Shown in pieces: positions 31,924 to 41,455 of a DNA stretch of 64,000 nt. The first letter of the stretch is position 1. Each line of letters starts with the position of its first letter. The stretch is from Chrysophaeum taylorii. Its lineage: Eukaryota > Sar > Pelagophyceae > Pelagomonadales > Pelagomonadaceae. Both the position numbers and the translations under genes were made by a program. The DNA lies in NCBI GenBank assembly GCA_029834535.1, contig JAQMWT010000119.1, positions 81,792 to 145,791 of the forward strand, in the 5' to 3' direction. Under the pieces are notes generated by a model, which was not told where the DNA came from, searched no databases, and worked only from the letters and a program-made list of their open reading frames with translations.

Positions 31924-32241
31924 TCATATTCCAATCAAGCCCATTTGGTTGAAGATGATGATGAGGAGAAAGGGAAAAAAGATGCTGACAAGGCCAATGA
32001 TAACTAGGGGGTCTTTGAGTTTGTCGGTTGCCGAGAGCGATTCGAAATTGCTCGCAAAGTACTCATCGGGCTCGTTCTCGCGCGTTAGCTTCGGCTTTTC
32101 ATCATCGTCGCCAGCGCCAAAGGCCATGTAGGCTGGGCCGCCGCTGTGACGCCTCGTCACCTTTTGCAGCCCCTGGGAGGGTACAAGCGCCAACGCGCTG
32201 CCGAGCAGCACGGCGGCGGCGAACAACAGACTACGCGCCAT
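31924..32241 (-). CDS. Small predicted plastid (or secretory-route) membrane protein
   Basis: 105 residues from an ATG at 32241. The N-terminus is a strong signal peptide (ARSLLFAAAVLLGSALA), followed by a basic, hydroxylated stretch as in bipartite plastid targeting of secondary-plastid algae. The middle is acidic and Lys-rich. The C-terminus is one long hydrophobic helix (DPLVIIGLVSIFFPFLLIII) ending NQMGLIGI. It looks like a small thylakoid or envelope protein. I do not recognise the family. It is divergent from the gene at 32304 with 62 bp between. Confidence 0.65.
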   Translation of the reverse strand: MARSLLFAAAVLLGSALALVPSQGLQKVTRRHSGGPAYMAFGAGDDDEKPKLTRENEPDEYFASNFESLSATDKLKDPLVIIGLVSIFFPFLLIIIFNQMGLIGI

Positions 32242-32303
32242 CACGCGCACTTCAACTTACGCCTCGATTGATAGAGCCGTTTTGTAGCCGTTCCAAGGAT
32301 ACG

Positions 32304-32849
32304 ATGATGCTCCATCATCATCATGACCGGGGGTCGACGCGTTTGACGGAGAGCAACACGACACTAACGCGCGATGTTGGGATCGAGCTGCGCGAAGCGC
32401 CACCGCCATCCATCAGGGCAAGCCGCGATGAAGAGGAGGTCTTGTTGGTAAAGGCTGACAAAGAGAGCCACGTCGAGGAGTTGCGGCAAGCGTTGTGCGT
32501 GGCGGCGACGCGCGCCAAGTCGATCGAGTTGCGACGCGCCGACTCGATCTGCGAGGGGCATCGGCGAGCCCTCGCTCATCGAGATGCCGAGGCGATGGCG
32601 CTGCGGCACATCAACTGTCTTCTTGCGCACGCTGCGAGGCGCGGCGGAGGCGAGAAGATGCCGCTTCTCTTGCCCGCGGCCGTCCACAAATACGGCGCTG
32701 TGCTCGTTGGCGTCGCGCGCGAGGCGCGCATCGGACCGGAGCCGCTCGACCCGCTTGTTCACGACGAAGCGCGCTTGATGAACTTTATCGCGCACTTCCT
32801 CGACGTGGCCGCGGAGAAGTACGACCGACGCAGTCCCGCGGAACTGTGA
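32304..32849 (+). CDS. Hypothetical protein, 181 residues
   Basis: It starts at ATG ATG at 32304/32307, opposite the small membrane protein gene. It is charged and helical (ESHVEELRQALCVAATRAKS, IELRRADSICEGHRRALAHR), with a C-terminal part ending FIAHFLDVAAEKYDRR. No domain, signal peptide or membrane segment is visible. The codon use fits host genes. Confidence 0.55.
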   Translation: MMLHHHHDRGSTRLTESNTTLTRDVGIELREAPPPSIRASRDEEEVLLVKADKESHVEELRQALCVAATRAKSIELRRADSICEGHRRALAHRDAEAMALRHINCLLAHAARRGGGEKMPLLLPAAVHKYGAVLVGVAREARIGPEPLDPLVHDEARLMNFIAHFLDVAAEKYDRRSPAEL

Positions 32850-33152
32850 CGTTATGATGCCCCTGCATAGTTGACTATGTGGCGTGTATGGCGTGTTCGC
32901 GATCATGTATGTTTTCGAGCGTCATACTCCTTCCGTCATCACCAACAAAGAGGGACGTGGCGCGCAATCATTTTGTTATTAGTCGTCCTCGATCGTTCCC
33001 GTGGCCAGACGGGCCGGTGAAGAAGAAGTAGAAAAAAGGGCAAAACCCCGGGTGTGTTTGTTGTCAACCGGTGTCGGATGGGGACCGCTATGCGTCGCTC
33101 GCCACGCCATTGGAATCTGGCGCGCGCGCGAAATGAATCTAAGTTTAAAATG
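32850..33152. other. Intergenic, no gene seen
   Basis: Chance frames only. It probably contains the 3' UTR of the preceding gene. Confidence 0.4.
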
Positions 33153-33412
33153 CGGCTCTGGTTTTATAGCGCGAGCTCTAGAAATTCTATTGTTTTGGTG
33201 TGCGAAAAGACAGAAGAAGGAAGTTCGTCCTCGTCTCGACGCTGATGGGTCGAGCTCGCACCTCGCTCTCCCGCGCCCTATCTAGCTTGCGCACTAGGTA
33301 TCTTCAGTCAAAGCGGCAAGCGCGAGCATTAGCACTTAGTGTCGCTCGTTGCGAGCGCATAAATAACCACCAGGCTGCGGGGTAGCCATCTATGTACTGT
33401 GATGGCAGCCTG
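33153..33412 (+). repeat. Dispersed ~255-bp repeat, copy 1
   Basis: GGCTCTGGTTTTATAGCGCG ... GTACTGTGATGGCAGCCT recurs at 53158-53410 in the same orientation with few differences (a short indel near the AACCACCAGG segment). It is non-coding. TGGGTCGAGCTCGC is loosely like a pol III B box, so a SINE is possible. It could also be a duplicated promoter or non-coding RNA. Confidence 0.65.
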
Positions 33413-33705
33413 CTCAAGTTCGACGCTTACACAGGATGTGTAGAGAACTCTACCGTCGTGCTCAAATACCAGGTCATCCAGACTCTCGGTGTCCAGCGAC
33501 TGATCGGCACGTCTTCGAAGGTCCCATCACCGTTGAATCTCCGAACAGTGATGTCCTAACTACTAATCGACAGATGTTTGTCTGTTTGTTTGTCTGTTTG
33601 TTTGTCTTTAAATGTCGTCTGTTTGTCCTTACTACTAATCGACAGATGCTTCCTTACTACTAATCGACAGATGTTTGTCTGTTTGTTTGTCTGTTTGTTT
33701 GTTTG

Positions 33706-33845
33706 TCTTTATATGTCGACTGCTAAGAGGGGGTGGGGGGAGCATGAAGGATGTGGGTTTGTTTGTTTGTCTTTAAATGTCGACTGCTTGTTTGTCTATA
33801 AATGTCGACTGCTAAGAGGGGGGTGTGTGTGACTGCTTGTTTGTC
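33706..33845 (-). mobile_element. Serial short LINE 3' fragments in HLE-D
   Basis: Several fragments each begin TTTAAATGTCGACTGC or TATAAATGTCGACTGC after TTTGTC: near 33706, 33768 and 33797. The one at 33797-33830 is bounded by GACTGCTTGTTTGTC on both sides (33782-33796 and 33831-33845). Each insertion regenerates the TGTC target for the next. Confidence 0.65.
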
Positions 33846-34299
33846 TTTAAATGTCGACTGCTAGAGGGGGGTGGGAGGGATGGGTGGGTTTGTGGGGTAT
33901 GATGATGCCTGACGGGCGGAGATAAGCGGCCTAGTCGGGGTCATCGCCGAGGCGTGGGGCAGGCGAAGAGAGGACGGGCCCCGCACGTAGGTCGTACGCA
34001 TGCTGCCGCCGGACGTATGTGCGACGAAGGGTGACGTCCTGCTGGGATCGGGCGGCCTGGGTGGGGTTCCCCGAGGCGGCGACATGGGTGAGGGCGGTGA
34101 GGGCACAGCGAGCCCGGCCTAATGCGTTGGCGATCCCCCACTCACGGTAGATGCGGCGAGTTTGGGCCGCCTTTGCCTCTGTGAAGTTGGCGCAGCCGCT
34201 TGTCACCCAGGTTCGCGCAGCGATGCGCTCTGCGCATGTTTGGGCGAGAGCGTGGCACGCCGCGCTGGCCTCACCGAAGGCACCAAAGACGAGGCCGGC
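33846..34299 (-). mobile_element. LINE 3' fragment (454 bp) in HLE-D
   Basis: It is flanked by the 15-bp duplication GACTGCTTGTTTGTC (33831-33845 and 34300-34314). It encodes the C-terminal ~120 residues of the LINE protein on the minus strand, ending GDDPD, close in sequence to the copy at 5492. Confidence 0.8.
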
Positions 34300-35295
34300 G
34301 ACTGCTTGTTTGTCCCCCGATTTAGGGTAAGGATCATGTAGGCCCGCGAGCCAGACATTGATCCTCCAAGCCGTCTGCGGCGACCTCGCAGACTGTTTCC
34401 ACGACCCGCGGCGGCTCTTTCAGCGCGCCATTCTCACGCCCCGTCGAAACGATGTTGTCGATGCTGACAACGCGCGCGTGACCGCGGCCTTTTTTGCCGG
34501 AGACGAGGCGTCGGAGTTCTTTTCGGCCGACTAGGTTTGGTCGGAAGACGACGCCTCGCTCTTGACAGTCGAGTTTTCAACTCCCTGACAACCAACGGCA
34601 TGCTGACTTTGATCGCGAGCTTAAAGGCTTCGCAACCTCGACCCGTCGCACGGCCACTGCAACGGTACCAGATACATGATCGATCGTGTCGTTGTCACCG
34701 AGGCTCCTCCAACCTGTATCCCTTAAGGCCCGCCTACGCCAAACGATCAACAAGAGCCAGGACCAGACGCCCCGCGAGGTCCGCGTCCTCTTACCCACAA
34801 GCCCGTCTTCTGTCACGTCCAGCTCTACGTGGCTCTCTGTCGATCGGCAACCCCGAGAATATACTCTTCTGAGTCGACGACTCCGCCCTACCCCACACGT
34901 GCTGCGCAATACCGATAAGCCCCCTCCCGGCGTCTACACGCGCACTGTAGGTGAACTTACTGGGGCCACGTGGACTTACTGAGGTTTGAGATTGGGACTA
35001 GGTGAATATAGTGACCAGGTGAACTTACTGGGACCAGGTGAGCTTACTGGTGGTTTTAGAGTAAACTGAAAGGTTAGCGGCGTGTGCGGATCGAAGCAGC
35101 TTAGATTGGCGGAGGCGACAGCGACGAGCTCGAAGGAGTGGTGTGAGCACGAGTGGGTTTACGCTACTGGGGTTAGAGATTTGGACTAGGTGGTGAACTT
35201 ACTGACCAGGTGAACTTACTGGGACCAGGTGAACTTACTGGGGTTAGAGATTGGGACTAGGTGAACTTACTGGCGAACTTAATGGCCTGCACTTG

Positions 35296-36434
35296 ACTGT
35301 CCAAAAGCGAAGTCGAGTAAACAACATTGGCCTGGGCCAACTAGACCTTCCATCGAGTCGGTGCCACGGAACCAGTAGTGGCGGTCGCAGGGCTCAGTGC
35401 AGTCGACGGGTCCACGAAGATCCGATGGCCTCCTTGCAACAACGTGCTCCGCGAAGTCGGGGTCGAGTGACAGCTTGACGATGGCGTCAGGTTTGTCCTC
35501 CAATCCTCTTGCAACCACATCGCGCGACATCTCGACGCGAGCGGCAGTGATTGACTCGACGAAATTACCGCGCTTCAGGAGAACCTGCCGCACGCTACGG
35601 TACGGTAGCCGCAGTGCCCGTCGCCCACCTCGTTCTGCCGTCGGCGTGCGCATTCTGTCATTTGCTCGTCGTCGATAAGACTGCGCATCACGTCGTCGGC
35701 GAAATCTGCATTGCGTACGATCCGAAACCAAGGGGGCCGTTCCGAAGCCGCGACGCCAAGCCCATCCCTGTGGTGCGACGGGCCCAACAAGAAGTCGACT
35801 ACCGAGTTGCCCATTCGCACCGAACAGAGCGTCGTGTCGGCTTCCGCAGGACGGAGGACAATTCCTTGGGGCCAAGAGCGACCGCCATCAGCCGAAGAAC
35901 GAGACATAATTGTCCATCGGCGCAGGAGCTCACCCGGGATGACGCCTCCGCGATCGAGTGCTGTCGGTACAAACCCGACGCTGGAGCTTTCTGTACTCTT
36001 GCAGGTCGAAGCCGCCGAGTCCACACAAATTGCTTGGATTCACATCGGTCACGTCGACGTGGAGGTCAATCGGGTCGGGACTTCCAGGAGTTGGCCTGAC
36101 CGGTTCTGCTTCTGACATCACCTCATTGTGTAAGTCGTCCTCGTCGTCTCGCACTCCACCGTTGTCCCTGACTGATTTGGCTCGTTTCCTCGCCGCGGCT
36201 GGAAGAAGGCCCTTCGAGCCTCTGCAGCGTCGCCTTTGCTTCAGCTACCCACTGCTCCTCCGCACGCTTGTCGCGTTCAATCTTTTCGTTGGTACGGCGC
36301 TTTTGCGGCTGAAGGTCCCTCCCCCGAAACATAGTTCGGTCAGTGGTCGGTCGATGTTGCTCGCTCGTCAAACGTCTTGAGCAGCACGCCGCAAAATTAA
36401 TGCTGACGTGTGACGAGCTATTCTGGCCTCTCAT
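35296..36434 (-). pseudogene. Decayed gene with OTU-protease-like DGHCGYR motif
   Basis: On the minus strand, three frames follow one another. The first starts at 36434, is coiled and basic, and contains KIERDKRAEEQWVAEAKATL. The second starts near 36170, is acidic, and contains NEVMSEAEPVRPTPGSPDPI. The third, from 36024, contains PPWFRIVRNADFADDVMRSL and NEVGDGHCGYRTV. The last changes frame into LLKRGNFVESITAARVEMSR and DPDFAEHVVARRPSDLRGP. The DGxCxxR block followed by a helical region resembles the Cys box of OTU proteases, often carried by retroelements. There are frameshifts and no intact start, and its 3' end is cut by HLE-D. Confidence 0.4.
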
Positions 36435-36907
36435 TGGCTAGTGCTGACGCGTGTCGTCTCCTCGTCGTGCGCACACGCCTCCTTCCTCTTCTCCCGTCAT
36501 CCTAACTTTCCCGCCTCTATTTTGGCGGTGCGCCCGCAATGCCTGTTCCGGCTCGCGGGTGCTGATGAGCTGCAGGTGTTAACAGTTTGTCCCTCCTCCA
36601 TCTTTCCCTCACCCCGCTCTGTTCGAGCTTAACTCTATCTGACCTTCCACTCTCGTGAGGCTCCTTCCGCGCACGCCCTGCCCTTGACCTTTGAACTTAC
36701 TCCCAAACCCCTGAACGCCCGTGCTCTTGATTGCTCCCGTTCGCACCCAGCCCCCTTGGCAGTCAGTCATCTTTAACCCCCCAAAGCAAACGAACGTCCT
36801 GCGTGTTCCTGGTCGAGATTCTGTATCTTACGGACTGCACGGGGAGGCCTACTGAAATTCAGGGGGTGTCTGGTGTCGGCGTGTAGTTCGCTGACTCCCG
36901 GCAAAAT
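36435..36907. other. No gene seen
   Basis: Pyrimidine-rich non-coding sequence. It may be the upstream region of the decayed minus-strand gene. Confidence 0.4.
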
Positions 36908-36979
36908 GTGTGAATCATGGTGGGGGCTGATTTTGTACTGCGACTCGCAGTACAAAATCAGCCCCACCATGATTCACAC
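36908..36979. repeat. 72-bp near-perfect palindrome
   Basis: GTGTGAATCATGGTGGGGGC, then TGATTTTGTACTGCGA, is followed almost at once by its reverse complement, with one G missing in the right arm. The arms are about 35 bp with almost no loop. No ORF crosses it. Confidence 0.85.
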
Positions 36980-37139
36980 TGCGAGCGCTATGACGAGCTA
37001 CAATTAATCTGAACGCTGATTGGTTCGTTTAGCTAGTCACATAAGCACAAGTCGATAGGGTAAGGGTTAAGGTAAGGTTAAAGGGCCGACCGCGTGGTTG
37101 AGATTGTGTAGCACTGAGTACGGGGACGTCGTAAGTAGT

Positions 37140-37420
37140 CTTGGTCATCGCCGATCCGCGGGGCAGACGAAGAGAGGATGGGTCCCGCCTTCAGGTCGTA
37201 CGCATACTGCCTCCGGACGTATGTGCGACGAAATGTGACGTCCTGCTGGGCGCAACAGTGCGGCCTGGGTGGAGCTATACGTTTTTATATGGCTGAGGGC
37301 GGTGAGAGCACAGCGCCCAGCCCAAGGCGATGGCGATCCCCCACTCACGGTAGTTGCGGCGAACTTGGGCCGCCTTGGCCTCGGTGAAGTTGGCGCGGCC
37401 ACTTTCCACGTCAGCGCTGC
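37140..37420 (-). mobile_element. Diverged LINE 3' coding fragment
   Basis: It matches the C-terminal part of the LINE protein (IYREWGIA region to the end) with many substitutions and small indels. It lacks the LINE 3' UTR. It is older than the other copies. Confidence 0.65.
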
Positions 37421-37717
37421 GACGCGCTCCGAGGAGACAGCACTCCGCTGGGTTGGTGGGCCCGCGCGACCACCGTTGCGTTGACGATTTTGACTGGCAG
37501 AGTCGCCGACAAGCAGGCTAGACGCTCTGTGACGTGCTTACGCTCTCTGACTCACCTTCGCGCGCAGCCTCCGCCAGCACTCTCTCGCTGCATCTCGGCA
37601 TCGACTAGTCCATAGCCTGCCACTTATCCCAGCCTCATCACACGCGAAGATCTGCACCGCAGCCCACCACTCGGCTATCTCATCACGCACGACCGGCAGA
37701 CATCACCGTCACCTCGA

Positions 37718-38077
37718 AATGTCCGGCTCCAACGATGTCGCACCCAATCCCGCGGCCGACGCGACGCCGACCCGCTCGTGACATTCGCGGAATTCTCGCG
37801 CATCTGGCGCGCCGCCGACGACTTCAACGCCACCACTGACAGGACCGCCAACGCCCGCGCCTTTCGTCACTATTGTACCTGGCTTGGGAATCTTTTTCGC
37901 GGCGCTTTGTGCATCGTGCGCTTACCCGCCATTTCTTTCCCCTTCCATCCTCTGTCTTCCCTCTCCATCGGCATTCCACCACGTCCCCGGACGTCCCCGC
38001 GCCGCTGCGGGAGAGCAGGAGATCCCCGTGCGCTCCCCCGCCATCCCGGATTACAGACAGGAGCTCCACTTGGCTAG
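37718..38077 (+). pseudogene. Hypothetical remnant upstream of the gypsy-type element
   Basis: ATG at 37718 (MSGSNDVAPNPAADA) meets a stop after 20 codons. A shifted frame continues VTFAEFSRIWRAADDFNATT, then AFRHYCTWLGNLF. One frameshift joins the two. It resembles the start of a retroelement gag or coat protein in composition, but I do not recognise it. Confidence 0.3.
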
Positions 38078-38098
38078 TGATCCACAGGACACTAGACA

Positions 38099-38266
38099 AC
38101 GGCCCTCCCCAAATCACGCTAGTCAATCCTCTAAAGATTCTCGTGCGCATGAACAGACTCCAGACAGACTCGAGACCGACTCGAGACAGACGCGAGACAG
38201 ACGCGAGACAGACTCCGTCCCCTCATCCATCAGACAGACTCAAGTCAGACTCCAGACAGACAGCGA
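38099..38266 (+). repeat. Flank F, copy 1, with AGACAGACTC minisatellite
   Basis: ACGGCCCTCCCCAAATCACG ... CCAGACAGACAGCGA. It recurs between LTR2 and LTR3 at 48618-48774, where it is one 11-bp minisatellite unit shorter. Its last five bases AGCGA are the target duplication of the gypsy-type element. Confidence 0.8.
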
Positions 38267-38674
38267 TGTGGCGGCAACTCCCGCCTCCTACGGCTTACCC
38301 CTACTCTAGGGCCCCCCTTATCAGGGGCGCCCTACTCCGTTCTGATGATGTCTTTAAATGTCGACTGCTAAGAGGGGGGGGTGTGTGTGGGGAGCATGAA
38401 GGATGTGGGTGGGTGATGATGTCAGTGTTCTCTATGACATCATCTTCCTTTTCCGCGACATGCGTCACCCTGATTTCTGTTTTTCGACATATCCTTGATC
38501 ATAAAGCAACAGCCGGTCCTCAAGTTGAGAGGACCAGGCACGGAAGTTGTTTGTGGTCGTGTGGCGGGAGAACGGCCATCCTCGTCCAGTGACCCCACCA
38601 AGGGCACGGACGCGAGCGGCGAGCCAGGATTCGAAGGCACGCCAGGTAGCCCCTAAAATTCTCCTTACGCCACA
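38267..38674 (+). repeat. 5' LTR (LTR1) of the gypsy-type element
   Basis: It starts TGTGGCGGCAACTCCCGCC and ends CTCCTTACGCCACA, 338 bp without the 70-bp inserted block (a LINE fragment plus its duplicated target). It matches 48281-48617 and 48775-49112. It is preceded by AGCGA, which recurs after LTR3. Confidence 0.9.
38353..38413 (-). mobile_element. 61-bp LINE 3' fragment inside LTR1
   Basis: It is flanked by TGATGATGTC (38343-38352 and 38414-38423). The plus strand starts TTTAAATGTCGACTGC. LTR2 and LTR3 give the empty site, GATGATGTCAGTG, so this is a clean recent retrotransposition event of a tiny 3' end. Confidence 0.85.
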
Positions 38675-38700
38675 GGTGGTGGAGGAATACGAGATTCGAG
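38675..38700 (+). promoter_or_regulatory. Putative primer binding site of the gypsy-type element
   Basis: Two bases after LTR1 the sequence TGGTGGAGGAATACGAGATT, then CGAG, is the reverse complement of a tRNA-like 3' end (CTCGAATCTCGTATTCCTCC then ACCA), with a T-loop-like CTCGAAT and terminal CCA. The tRNA identity is not determined. Confidence 0.5.
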
Positions 38701-38725
38701 CGACTATATCGGTCGCAGCGAACTA

Positions 38726-41455
38726 GTGCATCTTGCATTCTCTACACGGTCCGGACAAGCCGTGCGCGCCCTGATCAAGCGCGCCGACAAGGAATTCCAG
38801 AAGGACCATTGCCGTGGGAAAGTCCCTTGGCCGGATACGTTAGTCGTCGGAAGTGACGACGCGCGATTCGGTGCTAACCGACGCGCAACCCGGGTACCGC
38901 TGCCGCAGGCGAGCGGAGTGAGATCGCAACTCACGGATAAGGCATTGATTGCCGGGCAGAGACGAATTCTGCCGCCCACCGGACTGATAGATTTGTCGGT
39001 GGAAGACGCACGCAACGACGATATTACGCGTGTCGTGGACGATTAGAAGTTCCAGAGTCGAAGGAGCACGAGAACGACGATGACTCAATTATTTTGGACC
39101 CGCTCTGATCTCGGCCGACTAGAACGAGCCAGAGCCGATATGGAAGACGATGATGCTGCCGTCGAGCAGCTACGATATGACGAACCGCCAAGCCGTCAGG
39201 ATGAGACGAGCGAGGGGAACGATGACGATGATACTGATTATGATGATGAGGAAGAAGAGCTGAACTACTACGGCGATGAACTGCCGAGGGCGCCGCCGAC
39301 GAGACAACCGGCCGCCCATCCAGAACGTGCGCGAGGTGATGAACCACCGAATGCTGCAAAGATTTACAAAGCCCAGTTACGCGAGATACGCCGAGAAAAT
39401 AAGCGCGCACAAGAAATCCTCACCCAGCTGATAGTAGAAGAGATACGGCGTGAATCGATACACCGGAATGAGATAAAAATAATGCAAGAGCAACTGCGTA
39501 GGGCCAACGCTCGAGCAGACGCCTTCCAAGATCAAGTAAGCTCGTTGACACGTGAAAGAGATGAATTGCGTACGCCGAGTCGCCCGAGGCGAGCGAGCAG
39601 TCTCGAGGGAGAATTCCGACCCTCGGAGGTACCGCCGCCCACGCGAACGCGAGCGAAAGTTAGGAAGCCGCGCGACAACGACGACGAGTCGTCCGAGATG
39701 ACCGAAACGTCGTTATACTACGAGCAAGAGCAATCCAAGTCAAAGGAGCTCACCCAAACCAAAATCCCCACAGAATCGGAGAATCTGACCGAAACGTCGT
39801 TAAACTACGGGCCGAAGCCGACAACCGCTTCTATCCCGGCGTCACCGTTGGTGGCACGATAAAATTTGTCGTCAGCTGACACAACCCTCGGTTTTGACGA
39901 CGCGCCGGAGTTATGTGTGAATCCGATTTACGAGCCCCGTGCAGCCGATGACGCCCAAAGTAAGGGACCCGCCGCTGCTACGCTCGATGCTATGAGTTTA
40001 CCTCCGGACATTCAAGTGGATGGCACTTCGTCTCCACGATCGATCGACGATGCGTCGCAGAGGATTACCTCGAATGATAAGCGCGCACCTGAGTACACAC
40101 CCATCGAACGTCACGTGCCCTTTGGTGGCCATTTCTTGACAGATATGACGTCGGGGACGACGCCTTCTTCTTTTGCAGGCCCCCCCGACGAACCGATTAC
40201 AGACGTTTTTGCAGACGTTAGTGCAGATGTTTTATTCCCTTTGACGATGGCATACGTTTCGTGTGCCGACATTTTTAGTGACAAGGGGATTGCCGATATT
40301 CTAAGCGATGGAGTGGATGATAGGCCGAGTGAAACGGCCGAGAAAATGAATACGAAAGCGGAAGAGGTGAAGAATCTTATAACGCATGAACTGCCTTTGG
40401 AGCTCAGTGAAAGCCCTGGCGTATTACTCACGAACGAAGAGTTCAAAGATTTTCAGCCTGCATATGATGATGGCTACGCGATAATAAAAGATCCCGAACA
40501 TACTATGAGGGATGAGTATAGCTGCCGCCCGGAATCGAATTTGGATGGGACGATCAGCATGGATAAGAGGAAGATGAGCGTACCGACGGTATGGATACGA
40601 GCTCACTGTTTCCTGAGGAAGAAACCGCCAGAGCGGAAAGAAGTGCGATTCCGACCCCGAGGCATGGATTTATTCGCCAACGGAGAGTTAATTTACGTTT
40701 GGTCGGAGTTTTGGCAAGAAGACGACGCATGTGTCGATGTTTCGATAGATGAGACGATTGAGACAGTTCGGATAGGCTTGGGAGCACCAGTCGCCTACAG
40801 GGACGATCCAGAGGTACTAGGACCTGCCGAACTGACGCCAGAGAGAGACAAAGATAACAAGAGCCCCAGTCGAAGTTCGCGCCGGCACAGACGACGCCGA
40901 TCGCGCGACGACGAATACGACGGAGGCCGACACCAATATAATTTGGGTTTTTTGAGCGCTACGCTCGCGTTTACGACCCCTTGCGGTCAACAGTTACCAT
41001 TAGGAGTGATGGTGTACCCGAACACGGACACCCGCCCCGACGACGCAGCCGACGCCCTTGCCGCGGCCGCATTCGAAGATCGTGCTCGCCCGCCGCCGGA
41101 CGAGCCACCCAACGAAGTGCTGTCCGATCGTCGGTCTTTGGCACAGATTTATGAGCAGATGTCGAGCGATGAGCTCGAAGATTCGAGCGAGGAACTTGAA
41201 GCTCCACGATACTGGGAAGGCGATTCAGATTTGGAAGATGAAGAAGCTACACCTTGTGAACCAGTGTCCGCGATAACGTTATTTGACGAGTCGTCCACGG
41301 ACGACCCACCGTTTATTTTTGACGAGGAAGCCTCGATGCCATCGGCTTATCTTTGGACCCTCCAGAGACGACCGTTGGCGACCGAACTGGCTGTGAGCCA
41401 GACATGGATTTCTGCAGTGATAGCTCGTGCGCTCATTCGACGGACGAGACGATGA
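38726..41455 (+). pseudogene. Gypsy-type element gag-like region
   Basis: One reading frame spans this region with stops at 39044-39046 (TAG) and 39860-39862 (TAA). The section from the ATG at 39080 is acidic, then coiled-coil (IRRENKRAQEILTQLIVEEI, QLRRANARADAFQDQVSSLT), then Arg/Ser-rich. The following part is acidic with a globular core (VPTVWIRAHCFLRKKPPERK) and an Arg-rich run RRHRRRRSRDD. There is no CCHC knuckle. The assignment to gag rests on position, coiled coil and basic patches. Confidence 0.55.

Larger units (their letters stand above)
33558..35295 (+). mobile_element. Helitron-like element copy D with multiple LINE insertions
   Basis: Left ends occur three times in tandem (33558, 33631, 33656), each CTTACTACTAATCGACAG-like. 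A series of LINE 3' fragments follows, then TCCCCCGATTTAGGG, the helicase remnant (34365-34950), the minisatellite and CCTGCACTTG at 35295. The repeated left ends suggest HLE copies inserted into one another's termini or slippage in the microsatellite. Confidence 0.75.

Noticed and set aside
41069-41100. AGACGAC-type runs and acidic stretches in gag as a nuclear protein gene
   Set aside because: They lie between the LTR and pol of the gypsy-type element in a shared frame.
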